64,000 nucleotides of DNA, taken from Myxococcales bacterium (GTDB lineage Bacteria > Myxococcota_A > Polyangia > Polyangiales > Polyangiaceae). How positions within the stretch are numbered: position 1 is the first letter of the stretch; each line of letters opens with the position of its first letter. The notes under the pieces were generated by a model. That model was not told the DNA's origin, made no database searches, and saw only the letters and a program-made list of their open reading frames with translations. The stretch lies in assembly GCA_016712525.1 (NCBI GenBank), contig JADJQX010000001.1, positions 1,922,001 through 1,986,000 of the forward strand, written 5' to 3'. This document shows positions 1 to 10,812 of this stretch, piece after piece. Position numbers and translations under genes: made by a program.

Positions 1-2
1 AG

Positions 3-2936
3 GGCGCCGTCAAGGTGTGGGTCGACGACGTGCCCATCGTCGAGCGCGACCTCCGGGGCTGGGGCGTCTGGCAGCGCTTCGGCGGCGCGGTGCACGTCGG
101 CAAGGGGCGCCACCGCATCCTCGCGCGCATCGTGAACGACTCGGCCTCCATTCGGCTCTTGAACCTCGATGGCACGCCCGCCAAGCTCGCGAGCGACACG
201 AGCCCCGAGGCGCCCTACGGCCTCACGCCGGCGCGCGCCCTCCCGAGCCCGAACCCGATCGACGGCCTCGTGACCGCGCTCGCGGCCGGCAAAGAGCTCG
301 ACGTCGACCCGTTCACGCGGGTGCTCGCGGCCCACGCGGCCGCCGTCGAGGGCATGCAGGACGTGGGCGCCGTGATCCTCGAGCCGCTCGTCGGCAAAGA
401 GGCGGCCGCGTACGCCCTCGAGCTCTCGGCCTCCATGGTCTCGCGCGACCCGGCCCTGCCCGACGAATTGCGCAAGCGAAACGAGAAGATGGCGCATCAG
501 CGCGCCACCGCCGCCGACCCGAAAATGTGGATCCCGCGGGCGTGGCTCGTGCTCGACGAGGCCGAGCAGCGCGGGCTCGTCGAGTCGGTCGAGCCGATGC
601 GCAAGCTCGTGGCCGAGTTCCCCGACGTGCTCGAGCTTGGCGATCAGCTCACCCGCATCTACGCGAAGCTCGGGTGGCGCGCCGAGCGCATGCGGTCCGC
701 CAAAGACCTCGCCACGCGCTTCCCCGAGAGCATGCCGGCGCAGCGCCTCTACCTCGCCGCCCTCGACGACGACGGCGCCCTCGCCGAGGCCGACACGATC
801 GCCGAGCGCATCAAGAAGCTCGACCCCGACGTCGAGATCGACATCGATCGCGCCCTCGCCCGGCGTGACTGGAAGGCCGCGGTCGCCGAGCTGAAGAAGC
901 TCCAGGCGCGCCGGCCCGATCGCAAAGACCTCGCCGGTCGCATCGCGGACGCGCTCACCCGCGGCGGAGATCCGAGCGCGGCCGCCGAGCAGCTCGAGAA
1001 GGCCCTCGCCAAGAACCCGTCCGACTCCGGGCTCCGCCTCCGCCTCGCCGATCGCGCGTATGCCAAGGGCGATCTCTCGGCGCTCCGCCGCGCCCTCGCC
1101 GACACCCTCCAAGCCGGCGGCAAGGGCACCGACATCCGCGAGGCCGTGGAGCTGCTCGAAGGGGCCTCGGCCCTCGAGCCGTACCGCATCGACGGGCGCT
1201 CCGTGGTGAAGGCCTTCGAGGCCTGGGAGAAGAGCGGAAAGCACATGGAGGGCGTGTCCGCCCGCGTGCTCGACTACTCGGCCGTGTGGGTCCACCCCGA
1301 CGGGTCGAGCGAGATGCTCGAGCACGAGATCCTCAAGATTCAGTCGCAAGAGGCCGTGGGCAAAGAGTCGGAGCAAGAGCCGCCCTCGGGCCTCGTGCTG
1401 CGCCTCCGTGTCATCAAACCCGACGGCTCCGTGCTCGAGCCCGAGCCGGTCGGCGGCAAGCCCACGCTCACCATGCCGCACCTCGAGGTGGGCGACTACC
1501 TCGAGATCGAGCACATCACGAACCAGGCCCCCGAGAGCTTCAAGGGGCGCACCTACCGCGGCCCGCACTGGTTCTTCCGCGAGGCCGACAAGGGCTACTG
1601 GCGGAGCGAGTTCGTCACCATCACGCCGAAGGATCGCCCGCTCGAGATCGAGACGCTCGGGTCGGTGCCCGCGCCCAAGGTCGTCGAGAAGAGCACGTTC
1701 GTCGAGCGGCGCTGGCGCATGGACGAGAGCCCCCCGGCCCCCGAGGAGCCCGACAGCGTCTCCCCGCGCGAGTTTCTCCCGAGCGTGCGCATCGGCTGGG
1801 GCCAGTCCCTCGAAGATACCCTCGCGCGCCTCGTCGACGTCGCCACCGACGAGACCCCGCTCGACCCGCGCCTCAAGCGCCGCGCCCTCGAGATCGTGTC
1901 GGGCGCGAACCTCTCCGACAAGGACGCCGTCGCGAAGCGCGCGTACGCCTGGGTGCTCGAGAACGTCGAAGAGGGCCAGGAGTCCGACGGGCGCCGCTCC
2001 ATCCTCGGCAAGTCGGGCTCGCGTCAGGCGGCCTTCTCACACATCCTCCGCCAGCTCGGCATCCCGGTCGATTTCGCCATCGCGCGGAACAAGCTCGCCA
2101 TGCCGCCCCGCGGAAAGATGAGCGAGGTCGAGGGCTACGACGCGCTCCTCTTGCGCGTCGACACCGGTCGCGGCGTGCGCTGGATCACCGTGCGGGACAA
2201 GTTCGCGCCCTACGCCTACGTGCCCGCCGAGGTGCGCGGGCAGACGGCCGTGGTGCTGAAGCAGGGCACCCCGCGCGAGACGATCTCCGCGGCCGGCGTG
2301 AGCGACGGCATCGTCATCCAGGGCCGCGCCGATCTCCGCGAGGACGGCTCCGCCCAAGTCGAGCTCGTGCAGCAGTTCACCGGCAAGGTGGGCATCAGCA
2401 TGCGCGGCATCTTCGACAAGGTGCCCGAGAGCAAGCGCTTCGACTTCGTCGAGACCCGCCTCCTCGCGCGAAACCTGCCCGGGGCGCGTGTGCGCGACGT
2501 GAAGCTCGAGAACATGGCGCAGCTCGGTGAGCCGCTCGTCATGAAGGTGAAGGCCGAGGTGTCCCAGCTCGTGCGCCCCGACGCTCGCGGGCTCGTGCTG
2601 AAGTCGCTCTTTCCCCTCCATCTCGCGCAGCTCGCCACCCTGCAAACACGGCAGACGCCGCTCCTCCTCGGGGCCTCCTCGCACTTCGAGCTCGACTTCC
2701 AGATCGTCGCCCCGAAGAGCGTGCGTTTGCCCGCGACCATCCCCTCGGGCACCGTGAAAGACGGCGAGCGCATCGTCGACGTGAAGGACGCGGTCGCCGG
2801 CCAATCGATCCGCCTCCTCCGCACCATCGATCTGCCCGCCGCGCGTGTGCAGCCTGGGGCCGAGTACGCGGCGTTCGTCGACTTCGTCCAAAAGGCCGAC
2901 ACGCTCGTCGAGCGCGAGATCCTCCTCGGGCGCTGA
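3..2936 (+). CDS. DUF3857 / transglutaminase-like protein with TPR-like repeats (5' partial)
   Basis: The frame is open to the left edge, so the true start lies upstream; a GTG at 15 is only an internal candidate. The first ~270 visible residues are mostly helical with TPR-like periodicity (ordered pairs of Ala/Leu-rich helices around residues 140-350). A DUF3857 domain follows (about residues 395-560: Val-rich beta strands, an HPDGSS turn, then the Pro-His-Leu-Glu-Val-Gly-Asp-Tyr motif). Next comes a transglutaminase-like core near residues 620-740. In active members this core carries a Cys in a Gly-Asp-Cys context. Here the equivalent stretch reads KSGSRQAAFSHILRQLGIP, with no Cys, so the domain is probably not a catalyst. 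The C-terminal ~230 residues are beta-rich, as in other DUF3857 proteins. The family is usually periplasmic or secreted; the N-terminus that would show a signal is outside the window. Confidence 0.85.
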   Translation, partial: GAVKVWVDDVPIVERDLRGWGVWQRFGGAVHVGKGRHRILARIVNDSASIRLLNLDGTPAKLASDTSPEAPYGLTPARALPSPNPIDGLVTALAAGKELDVDPFTRVLAAHAAAVEGMQDVGAVILEPLVGKEAAAYALELSASMVSRDPALPDELRKRNEKMAHQRATAADPKMWIPRAWLVLDEAEQRGLVESVEPMRKLVAEFPDVLELGDQLTRIYAKLGWRAERMRSAKDLATRFPESMPAQRLYLAALDDDGALAEADTIAERIKKLDPDVEIDIDRALARRDWKAAVAELKKLQARRPDRKDLAGRIADALTRGGDPSAAAEQLEKALAKNPSDSGLRLRLADRAYAKGDLSALRRALADTLQAGGKGTDIREAVELLEGASALEPYRIDGRSVVKAFEAWEKSGKHMEGVSARVLDYSAVWVHPDGSSEMLEHEILKIQSQEAVGKESEQEPPSGLVLRLRVIKPDGSVLEPEPVGGKPTLTMPHLEVGDYLEIEHITNQAPESFKGRTYRGPHWFFREADKGYWRSEFVTITPKDRPLEIETLGSVPAPKVVEKSTFVERRWRMDESPPAPEEPDSVSPREFLPSVRIGWGQSLEDTLARLVDVATDETPLDPRLKRRALEIVSGANLSDKDAVAKRAYAWVLENVEEGQESDGRRSILGKSGSRQAAFSHILRQLGIPVDFAIARNKLAMPPRGKMSEVEGYDALLLRVDTGRGVRWITVRDKFAPYAYVPAEVRGQTAVVLKQGTPRETISAAGVSDGIVIQGRADLREDGSAQVELVQQFTGKVGISMRGIFDKVPESKRFDFVETRLLARNLPGARVRDVKLENMAQLGEPLVMKVKAEVSQLVRPDARGLVLKSLFPLHLAQLATLQTRQTPLLLGASSHFELDFQIVAPKSVRLPATIPSGTVKDGERIVDVKDAVAGQSIRLLRTIDLPAARVQPGAEYAAFVDFVQKADTLVEREILLGR

Positions 2937-2937
2937 C

Positions 2938-3639
2938 ATGACCACGACCCCCATCGCGCGGGTGCTCGAGCCCGAGGTCATGGACACGGCCGAGGAGGCC
3001 CACGACTACGACGCCATGGACCACGAGGGGGTGAACGCCGCGTTCTGCGACGACCTCCTCGCGGCGCGGCCGAGCCCGCGTTGGGTCCTCGACCTCGGTA
3101 CGGGCACCGCGCGTATCCCGCTCACGCTCTGCCAGAAGTGCCCCGGCGTGCGCGTCGTCGCGACCGACCTCGCGCATCACATGTTCCGCCTCGCCGAGGT
3201 CAACGTGGCGCGCGCGGGCCTCGTGGATCGTGTCACGCTCCGCCTCGACGACGCGAAGGCCCCGAAGCCCCACCCCGAGCCCTTCGACGTGGTCGCGTCC
3301 AACAGCGTCGTGCACCACATTCCCGAGCCGCAGCAAGCACTTGCGGCGTGGTGGGAGAAGGTCCCACCCGGGGCGCTCTTCTTCGTCCGCGATCTGCTCC
3401 GTCCCGACACCGAGGCCGACGTCCTCGCCCTCGTCGAACGCCACGGAGGCACGGCGCCCCACGACCCCACTGCGCGTGCCTCGCACGAGAGGCAGCTCGA
3501 GCTCTTTCGTGCGTCGCTCCGCGCGGCCCTCCGCCTGGACGAGGTGCGAGACATCGCGCGGTCGCTCGGCATCCCCGAGGGCGCCGTCACGCGCACGAGC
3601 GATCGCCATTTCACCCTCGCGTACGAGCGCCCACGATGA
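2938..3639 (+). CDS. class I SAM-dependent methyltransferase
   Basis: This 233-residue protein is read from the ATG one base after the upstream stop. The SAM-binding motif I is clear (VLDLGTGTA, residues 50-58). It is followed by an acidic residue at the end of strand 2 (VVATDL) and a motif resembling post-I/IV (FDVVASNSVVHHI). The substrate cannot be told; the His-His after the Ser-Asn-Ser-Val motif occurs in several small-molecule methyltransferases of this fold. Its stop overlaps the next start (ATGA), so translation with the SPOA-domain gene is probably coupled. No membrane segment or signal peptide is visible, so a cytoplasmic enzyme is expected. Confidence 0.85.
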   Translation: MTTTPIARVLEPEVMDTAEEAHDYDAMDHEGVNAAFCDDLLAARPSPRWVLDLGTGTARIPLTLCQKCPGVRVVATDLAHHMFRLAEVNVARAGLVDRVTLRLDDAKAPKPHPEPFDVVASNSVVHHIPEPQQALAAWWEKVPPGALFFVRDLLRPDTEADVLALVERHGGTAPHDPTARASHERQLELFRASLRAALRLDEVRDIARSLGIPEGAVTRTSDRHFTLAYERPR

Positions 3640-4820
3640 ACGAGCTCGCCTCGGTGCGCCCGTTCCCGTGGGCGAAGGTGCCTGGGCTCTCGCGGCGCGA
3701 GCTCTACGCCACCCGAAGGCTCCGCGACGTGGCCGAGTCGTTCGTGGTCACGCGCGATCTGTCGGGGGCGCTCGGGCGCCTGCTCGGGGTGAGCGCGCGG
3801 GCCGTGCTTCGTTCGGTGAGACCCGCGGCCCCGGGCGACCTGCCCGACAACGCCCTCGGCGTGCTGCTCGCCCACGACGGCGACGGTCCCGAGGCCTCGG
3901 GGGTGCTCGTGGCGGCCGAGCCGGCCCTCGCGGCGACGCTCGTCGGTCGCGCGATCGGGCGTCCTGTCCCGGCGCTCCTCCAGCCCCGCGCGCTCCCTTC
4001 GCACGAGCTCGCGGGTGGGCTCGCGGCCATCGTGCGCGCCGTCGTCGCCACCTCGTTCGCGGCCGCGTCGGCCCCACGGATCGTCACCGCGGGCCCGGCC
4101 GACACGATCCGCCCGCAGGCGCTCCGCGCGTCGTCGGCGTACGTCGCGCGGTTCACGGTCGTGATCGACGAGCAAGCGTTCACGGGCCTCGTCGTGGTCG
4201 ACGCCGAGTCGCTCCCACGTCCGGTGATCGAGGCGTTCGACCGTCGTGAGCTCGCGTCGCTCGGCAGGCTCCCGCTAGGCCTCCCGGTGGTGGCGGCGTG
4301 GTGCGGGGCTACGTACGCCGAAATCGCGACCCTCGCCCCGGGCGACGTGCTCCTCACCGGCCGAGAGGCGCGAGGTGCGCGGGGCCGCATCGGGCTCGAA
4401 CCCTGGGATTTCCAGGGGGAGGTCGTCCTCGTGCCCGCGCGCGCCGAGGTCGGCATGGTGGCCGAAGCTCGGGATTCGGGCGCGGTTGTGCTAAGCGAGC
4501 ACCGCGCTTCCGTCCCGCTCGTCGCCCCCGAAGCGCGGTCCCTTTCCCGCCGAGGTCCGCCCGTGAACCCGAACGACACCCCGATCGACGCCCTCGCCGA
4601 CGTACCCCTCGTCGTTCGTGTCGAGCTCGGCGTCGCAGAGCTCTCGGCGAGCGCCTGGGCCAAGACCCGCCCGGGCGACGTGCTCACCCTCGGCCGCAAG
4701 GTGGGCGATCCCGTCGTCCTTCGTGTGTCGGGCACCGAAATCGCTCAAGGCGAGCTCGTCCACGTCGACGGAGAGCTCGCCGTCCGCATCCTCTCTCGCT
4801 CCGGAGATCTCGCTCGATGA
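3636..4820 (+). CDS. FliN/SctQ-like protein with C-terminal SPOA domain
   Basis: The start ATG overlaps the preceding stop (ATGA), giving 394 residues. The last ~70 residues (about 324-390) match the SPOA fold of FliN, FliM and SctQ/YscQ. They run from a PLVVRVELG strand through a conserved Arg/Lys-Pro-Gly-Asp-Val-Leu turn (RPGDVLTLG) to Leu-Arg-Val and a final Glu-Leu-Ala-Val-Arg-Ile strand. In those families the domain builds the cytoplasmic sorting platform of type III secretion or the flagellar C-ring. The N-terminal 300 residues are Ala/Leu/Val-rich, as in SctQ. No other type III or flagellar gene lies nearby: neighbours are a methyltransferase, a lipoprotein and an aminotransferase, all overlapping or nearly so. 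The fold is supported; whether it works in a secretion machine is open. Confidence 0.75.
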   Translation: MNELASVRPFPWAKVPGLSRRELYATRRLRDVAESFVVTRDLSGALGRLLGVSARAVLRSVRPAAPGDLPDNALGVLLAHDGDGPEASGVLVAAEPALAATLVGRAIGRPVPALLQPRALPSHELAGGLAAIVRAVVATSFAAASAPRIVTAGPADTIRPQALRASSAYVARFTVVIDEQAFTGLVVVDAESLPRPVIEAFDRRELASLGRLPLGLPVVAAWCGATYAEIATLAPGDVLLTGREARGARGRIGLEPWDFQGEVVLVPARAEVGMVAEARDSGAVVLSEHRASVPLVAPEARSLSRRGPPVNPNDTPIDALADVPLVVRVELGVAELSASAWAKTRPGDVLTLGRKVGDPVVLRVSGTEIAQGELVHVDGELAVRILSRSGDLAR

Positions 4821-5383
4821 GCCCCTCTCGCCTCGCGCTCGCGTCCTTCACCGTGGCGCTCGCGCTCGCGTCCGTCGCGTGCAAAAAATCCGACCCGGAC
4901 GGCCCCGCGCCGCAAGGCTCGTCGTCCGCGGCGCCTTCCGCGCCTTCCGCGGCTCCTTCGTCCGCGTCCGCGACCGCGAGCGAAGCGGGCGCACCCTCGG
5001 CCAAAGCCACCGGCACCGCGTCGTCGTTCTCCGGCAAATACACGACCGAAGCCGTCACCGCGATCGCCGTCCCCGAGGGCACCAAGTGGAAGGGCGAAGA
5101 GGGCACCGAGGGCACGGGCGAAGGCACGCTCACCCTCGAGGCCGCCGCCGACGGGCGTGTCACCGGCACGGTCGAGGGCCCGCTCGGCCCCGCGCTCGTC
5201 GAGGGCCTCCTCGAGGGGGACTCGCTCACCGCGAGCTTCCGCCGCAAAGATCCGGCCGACAACGGGTTCTACGGCACCATCCTCGGCAAGGTCGCGGGCG
5301 ACAAGGTCGAAGGCAGCGTCGCCGCCTCGCGCGGGAACGCGGGCCTCGTGCGCACCGGCAAGCTCACCCTCTCGAAGAAGTGA
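4817..5383 (+). CDS. putative lipoprotein
   Basis: This 188-residue protein starts at an ATG overlapping the previous stop. A hydrophobic signal runs to a lipobox ending at Cys22 (ASVAC), then a Ser/Ala/Pro-rich linker to about residue 70. The remaining ~120 residues are rich in Gly and beta-strand patterns, with repeated Gly-Thr-Gly/Glu turns (GEGTLTLEAAADGRVTGTV). This resembles small beta-barrel or sheet-type surface lipoproteins of myxobacteria. No catalytic motif is seen and I do not recognise a family. Likely anchored in a membrane facing the periplasm or outside. It is co-transcribed with the SPOA-domain gene and the aminotransferase; the next start lies two bases after its stop. Confidence 0.75.
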   Translation: MSPSRLALASFTVALALASVACKKSDPDGPAPQGSSSAAPSAPSAAPSSASATASEAGAPSAKATGTASSFSGKYTTEAVTAIAVPEGTKWKGEEGTEGTGEGTLTLEAAADGRVTGTVEGPLGPALVEGLLEGDSLTASFRRKDPADNGFYGTILGKVAGDKVEGSVAASRGNAGLVRTGKLTLSKK

Positions 5384-5385
5384 CC

Positions 5386-6468
5386 ATGGTCCGCCGAACC
5401 AAGTACCTCGAGTGGGCCGTCGATCACGTGGGGCGCAGCGAGTACGACCTCGCCTCGAGCGGCATCATGCCCTTCGCCGAGCACGAGCTTCCGCCGCTCG
5501 AGGGCCCCATCGACGCCCGCGCGTACGGCGCCCTCATCGAGGCGATCGCCGCGTTCAACCAAGTGCCCGACGCGAGCATCGTGCCCACGCTCGGCACCTC
5601 GCACGCGCTCTTCGTCGCCATGAGCGCGCTCCTCTCCCCAGGGGACGAGGTCCTCGTCGAGTCGCCCGCGTACGAGCCGCTCGTCGCGATCCCCGAGCAG
5701 CTCGGGGCCAAGGTCGTCTCGTTCGAGCGCAGGCCCGAGGCGCGTTACCTGCTCGAGCCGAACCAGGTCGCCGCCAAGATGACCGACCGCACGAAGCTCG
5801 TCGTGGTCACGAACCTCCACAACCCCACCGGCGTGCACACCCCGCTCGAGGTCCTCGGAGACATCGCGGCGTTCTGCGCGTCACGCGGGGCCACGCTCCT
5901 CGTCGACGAGGTGTACGCGCCGTTCGCGGCGTGGCCGAAGGGCGTCTTTTCGGCCTCGGCGTCGCAGCTCGGGGCCAACGTCGTGTGCGTCTCGAGCCTC
6001 ACGAAGTGCTGGGGCGCGGGCCCTCACCGCATCGGCTGGGTCATCGCCTCGGGCACCATCGCCGACACCTGCCGCGCGCACCTCATGACCACCCTCGGCC
6101 ACTTGCCGGTGGGCCACGCCGCGCGAGGCGTGCACCTCTTCAAGCACCTCGACGTGCTCTCGGCCCGCGCCGAGCACGGCCTCGCGAAGAAGCGCGACCT
6201 CGTCTCCGACTGGATGACCAAGCGGCAAGACCTCGCGTGGAGCGCGCCCGAGCACGGCCTCTTCGGCTTCGCCGTCCGCACGAAGGCTCCCGCGACGGAC
6301 GACCTCCGGGCCCGCATCGAGCGAGGCCAGCGTGACCGCCACGTGCTCGTGGTGCCCGGGTCGTTCTTCGGCGTGCCCCAAGGCTTCCGTCTCGCGTGGT
6401 CGCTCCCCGAAGAGCGCCTCACAGATGCGTTGCGTCGGCTCGCCGAAGTCCTCGATCGCCCCGCATGA
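5386..6468 (+). CDS. PLP-dependent aminotransferase, class I/II
   Basis: The 360-residue protein has the fold type I aminotransferase layout: a Gly-Thr-Ser-His cofactor-phosphate region (TLGTSHALF), the Asn-Pro-Thr-Gly motif (NLHNPTG), the Asp-Glu-Val-Tyr motif (LVDEVYAPF) and the Schiff-base lysine at Lys207 (SSLTKCWG). The substrate-binding Arg is probably in the C-terminal FRLAWS motif. The family moves amino groups between amino acids and keto acids; the substrate cannot be read from sequence. It is somewhat shorter than the usual ~390-400 residues, with a short N-terminus. Last gene of the coupled cluster starting with the methyltransferase; an AT-rich gap with a palindrome follows. Confidence 0.88.
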   Translation: MVRRTKYLEWAVDHVGRSEYDLASSGIMPFAEHELPPLEGPIDARAYGALIEAIAAFNQVPDASIVPTLGTSHALFVAMSALLSPGDEVLVESPAYEPLVAIPEQLGAKVVSFERRPEARYLLEPNQVAAKMTDRTKLVVVTNLHNPTGVHTPLEVLGDIAAFCASRGATLLVDEVYAPFAAWPKGVFSASASQLGANVVCVSSLTKCWGAGPHRIGWVIASGTIADTCRAHLMTTLGHLPVGHAARGVHLFKHLDVLSARAEHGLAKKRDLVSDWMTKRQDLAWSAPEHGLFGFAVRTKAPATDDLRARIERGQRDRHVLVVPGSFFGVPQGFRLAWSLPEERLTDALRRLAEVLDRPA

Positions 6469-6478
6469 CGCGATACAT

Positions 6479-6501
6479 TAACCAATAATATCATTGGTTT
6501 A
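6479..6501. promoter_or_regulatory. AT-rich inverted repeat upstream of glycogen phosphorylase
   Basis: The arms AACCAAT and ATTGGTT face each other across six bases, with extra T/A matches outside. The patch is strikingly AT-rich in this GC-rich DNA and lies about 45 bases before the phosphorylase start, in the only gap between the two genes. It could be an operator for a dimeric repressor or activator. As a transcription terminator it is weaker, because the stem is AT-rich and no clear T-run follows on the plus strand. Confidence 0.45.
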
Positions 6502-6544
6502 CATGCGTATACACGGGCGCCCGGCGTAGGGTACTCTGCCCGGT

Positions 6545-9058
<2,514 letters not shown>

Positions 9059-9082
9059 CCGCACTCCACGACGAGACGTCGC

Positions 9083-9112
9083 CGCGAGGCTCACCTCAGG
9101 GTGGGCCTCGCG
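9083..9112 (+). terminator. hairpin terminator after glgP
   Basis: A near-perfect GC stem (CGCGAGGC-CACC paired with GGTG-GCCTCGCG, four-base TCAG loop) lies 24 bases after the phosphorylase stop. A short T-rich stretch follows it, in line with intrinsic termination. Confidence 0.6.
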
Positions 9113-9143
9113 TGCTTTCGAAAGCCTGAGCTACCATCGGGCC

Positions 9144-9653
9144 ATGCGCTCGAAGCTCGCTCGTGGCATCTCGGTCCTCACGCTCGGCGCGGTGCTCTCC
9201 CAAGCTGCCCCGGCGCGCGCCGACGACTGGTACGGCTACCAGACGCTCGCGGCCGACGGCGCCGCGACCGGGCTTTTGTTCGGTGGGATCGTCACGCACA
9301 AGAACGTGAGCAAGACGTTCTTCGCGCTCTCGGCGGCCACGTACCTCGTCGCTTCTCCCGTCATCCACGGCGCGAACGAAGAGCCGGGCCGTGCCCTCGG
9401 CGCGTTCGGCCTACGCATCGCGGCGCCTGCCTCGTTCGGGTTCCTCGGCCTCTTGATCGGCGCCGCCTCGGACACGCGCGGCAACTGGGGCGTCCCGCTC
9501 GCTGGCGCGGTCATCGGGTTCGGGCTCGGGGTCATCACGGCGATGGCCATCGATGCGGCCGCCCTCGCTCGCCACGACAGCCCCACGGCGCAGGGCGCGA
9601 GCGCCCTCGGCTTGGGCCGCGAGCTCTACCTTCCCATCGGCGGCTCGTTCTAA
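9144..9653 (+). CDS. putative exported membrane protein
   Basis: This 169-residue protein has an N-terminal signal sequence with a likely cleavage after PARA (residues ~24-28). Three or four Gly/Ala-rich hydrophobic stretches follow (around residues 40-60, 65-80, 90-110 and 120-145), so it may be an inner-membrane protein or a small porin-like protein. The family is not recognised. It sits between the phosphorylase terminator and another exported protein on the same strand 82 bases later, so the two could share a transcript. The ATG at 9144 begins right before the signal peptide. Confidence 0.65.
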   Translation: MRSKLARGISVLTLGAVLSQAAPARADDWYGYQTLAADGAATGLLFGGIVTHKNVSKTFFALSAATYLVASPVIHGANEEPGRALGAFGLRIAAPASFGFLGLLIGAASDTRGNWGVPLAGAVIGFGLGVITAMAIDAAALARHDSPTAQGASALGLGRELYLPIGGSF

Positions 9654-9735
9654 CGCCCCATGACGCGCCTCGGCATTACACGCGCGAGACCTTTGTCGTA
9701 GGAACGCGAGGCGGGTTCGCCGTAGGATCGCTCGG

Positions 9736-10593
9736 GTGCGGGGTCGTACCTTCGCGGCGACGTTTTTCGGGCTGCTGTTCGCGGCAACCCTTGCGCACGC
9801 CGACGAATCGAAGCCGCAACCCCCGCCCGAAGAGCCCCCGCCCCCGCAGCCGCGCGACTACTTCTTGAACGCGCCGAAAGGCGGCACCTGGGCCACGTTC
9901 GACGCGTACACGGTGGGCATCCAGGCGAACCTCGAGCACCGTCACGTCATCGAGCGCGAGGACTACGCCGCCATCATCCCGCGCCTCGGCACCATCGCGA
10001 GCTTGGGCTTCGGCGAGGTCGGCGCGCACCTCGACACGCGCTTTCTCTTCTTCAACTTCGGCGCGAGCTTCGGCGCTCGTCGCGTGTGGCGCACCTACGC
10101 CTTCCCGAACGGCGTCGAGGGCACGCGCCAGGCCCGCCTCGACATCGACAAAGACAAGGCCTTCACCACGGAGAACTGGCTCTTCGGCGAGTGGCGCGTC
10201 CGCATGGTGCTGCCCGTCCACGAGAACGTCTTCGTCGCCACCGCCGCCACCGTCCGCTACGAAGACTGCCCCGAGAACTCGTTCGACTGGTTCCACACCA
10301 CGATGCACGACGGCGGGCTCCTCGTCCGCTACGACGCGAGCGTGCTCTTCCGCCACCCGAGCTTCGGCGCGCTCGGCCCCACGTTCCGCGCCATGCAGCT
10401 CCCGCGCAAAGGCGGCTACGAGAGCGAGCTCGCCGCGGGCTTCACGTTCGGCCGAAGGCTCGGCATCCTGAAGCAAAACGACCTCTTGCTGCTCAACGTG
10501 CTCACGCGGCCGGGCGACGCGAACTTCGGGTTTCACATCTTGCGCATGCCGCTGTTCGTGCTGCTCGCGTACCGCGTGTCGTTCGAGCTTTAG
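9736..10593 (+). CDS. putative exported beta-barrel protein
   Basis: The 285-residue protein starts at a GTG (no ATG fits the signal peptide). A cleavable signal ends near Ala-His-Ala (residues 19-22), followed by a Pro/Glu linker. The mature part alternates short polar and hydrophobic strands with many aromatic residues (for example HLDTRFLFFNFGASFG) and ends in a hydrophobic strand with a final Phe-Glu-Leu. That resembles outer-membrane proteins. No family is assigned. Downstream lies only the repeat-rich region. Confidence 0.6.
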   Translation: MRGRTFAATFFGLLFAATLAHADESKPQPPPEEPPPPQPRDYFLNAPKGGTWATFDAYTVGIQANLEHRHVIEREDYAAIIPRLGTIASLGFGEVGAHLDTRFLFFNFGASFGARRVWRTYAFPNGVEGTRQARLDIDKDKAFTTENWLFGEWRVRMVLPVHENVFVATAATVRYEDCPENSFDWFHTTMHDGGLLVRYDASVLFRHPSFGALGPTFRAMQLPRKGGYESELAAGFTFGRRLGILKQNDLLLLNVLTRPGDANFGFHILRMPLFVLLAYRVSFEL

Positions 10594-10611
10594 GGGGCGG
10601 AGAAGAGAGGG

Positions 10612-10745
10612 CAGGGGTGCCCCCACCGCCGGGTGCTTGCGCACCCGACACCTCCCCCAAAGCCCGTTCTCGGCTTCGCTTCTCCACGTCACGTCGCGTT
10701 CACTCGCTTGCGCGAAGCCTGCGAGCGGGCAGGGGGAGGTGCAGA
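10612..10745. repeat. REP/MITE-like element, copy 1
   Basis: The left end reads CAGGGGTGCCCCCACCGCC, followed by a GGGTGC...GCACCC pair. An inner inverted pair, ACACCTCCCCC and GGGGGAGGTG, encloses about 80 bases. The same module recurs at 11691, 12770 and 14427, and in shorter form at 54362. It begins directly after the upstream gene, inside the gap before the partial lipoprotein copies. Confidence 0.7.
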
Positions 10746-10812
10746 GCATGTGGCGCGGCGGGGGGCGCTCGGGTGAGTCGTGGGGTCTTCGTGTCCTTGG
10801 TGCGGCGCGGGG

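Noticed and set aside
3636..4820. A type III secretion cluster
   Set aside because: Only one SPOA-domain protein is present; no ATPase, export gate or needle gene lies in the window.
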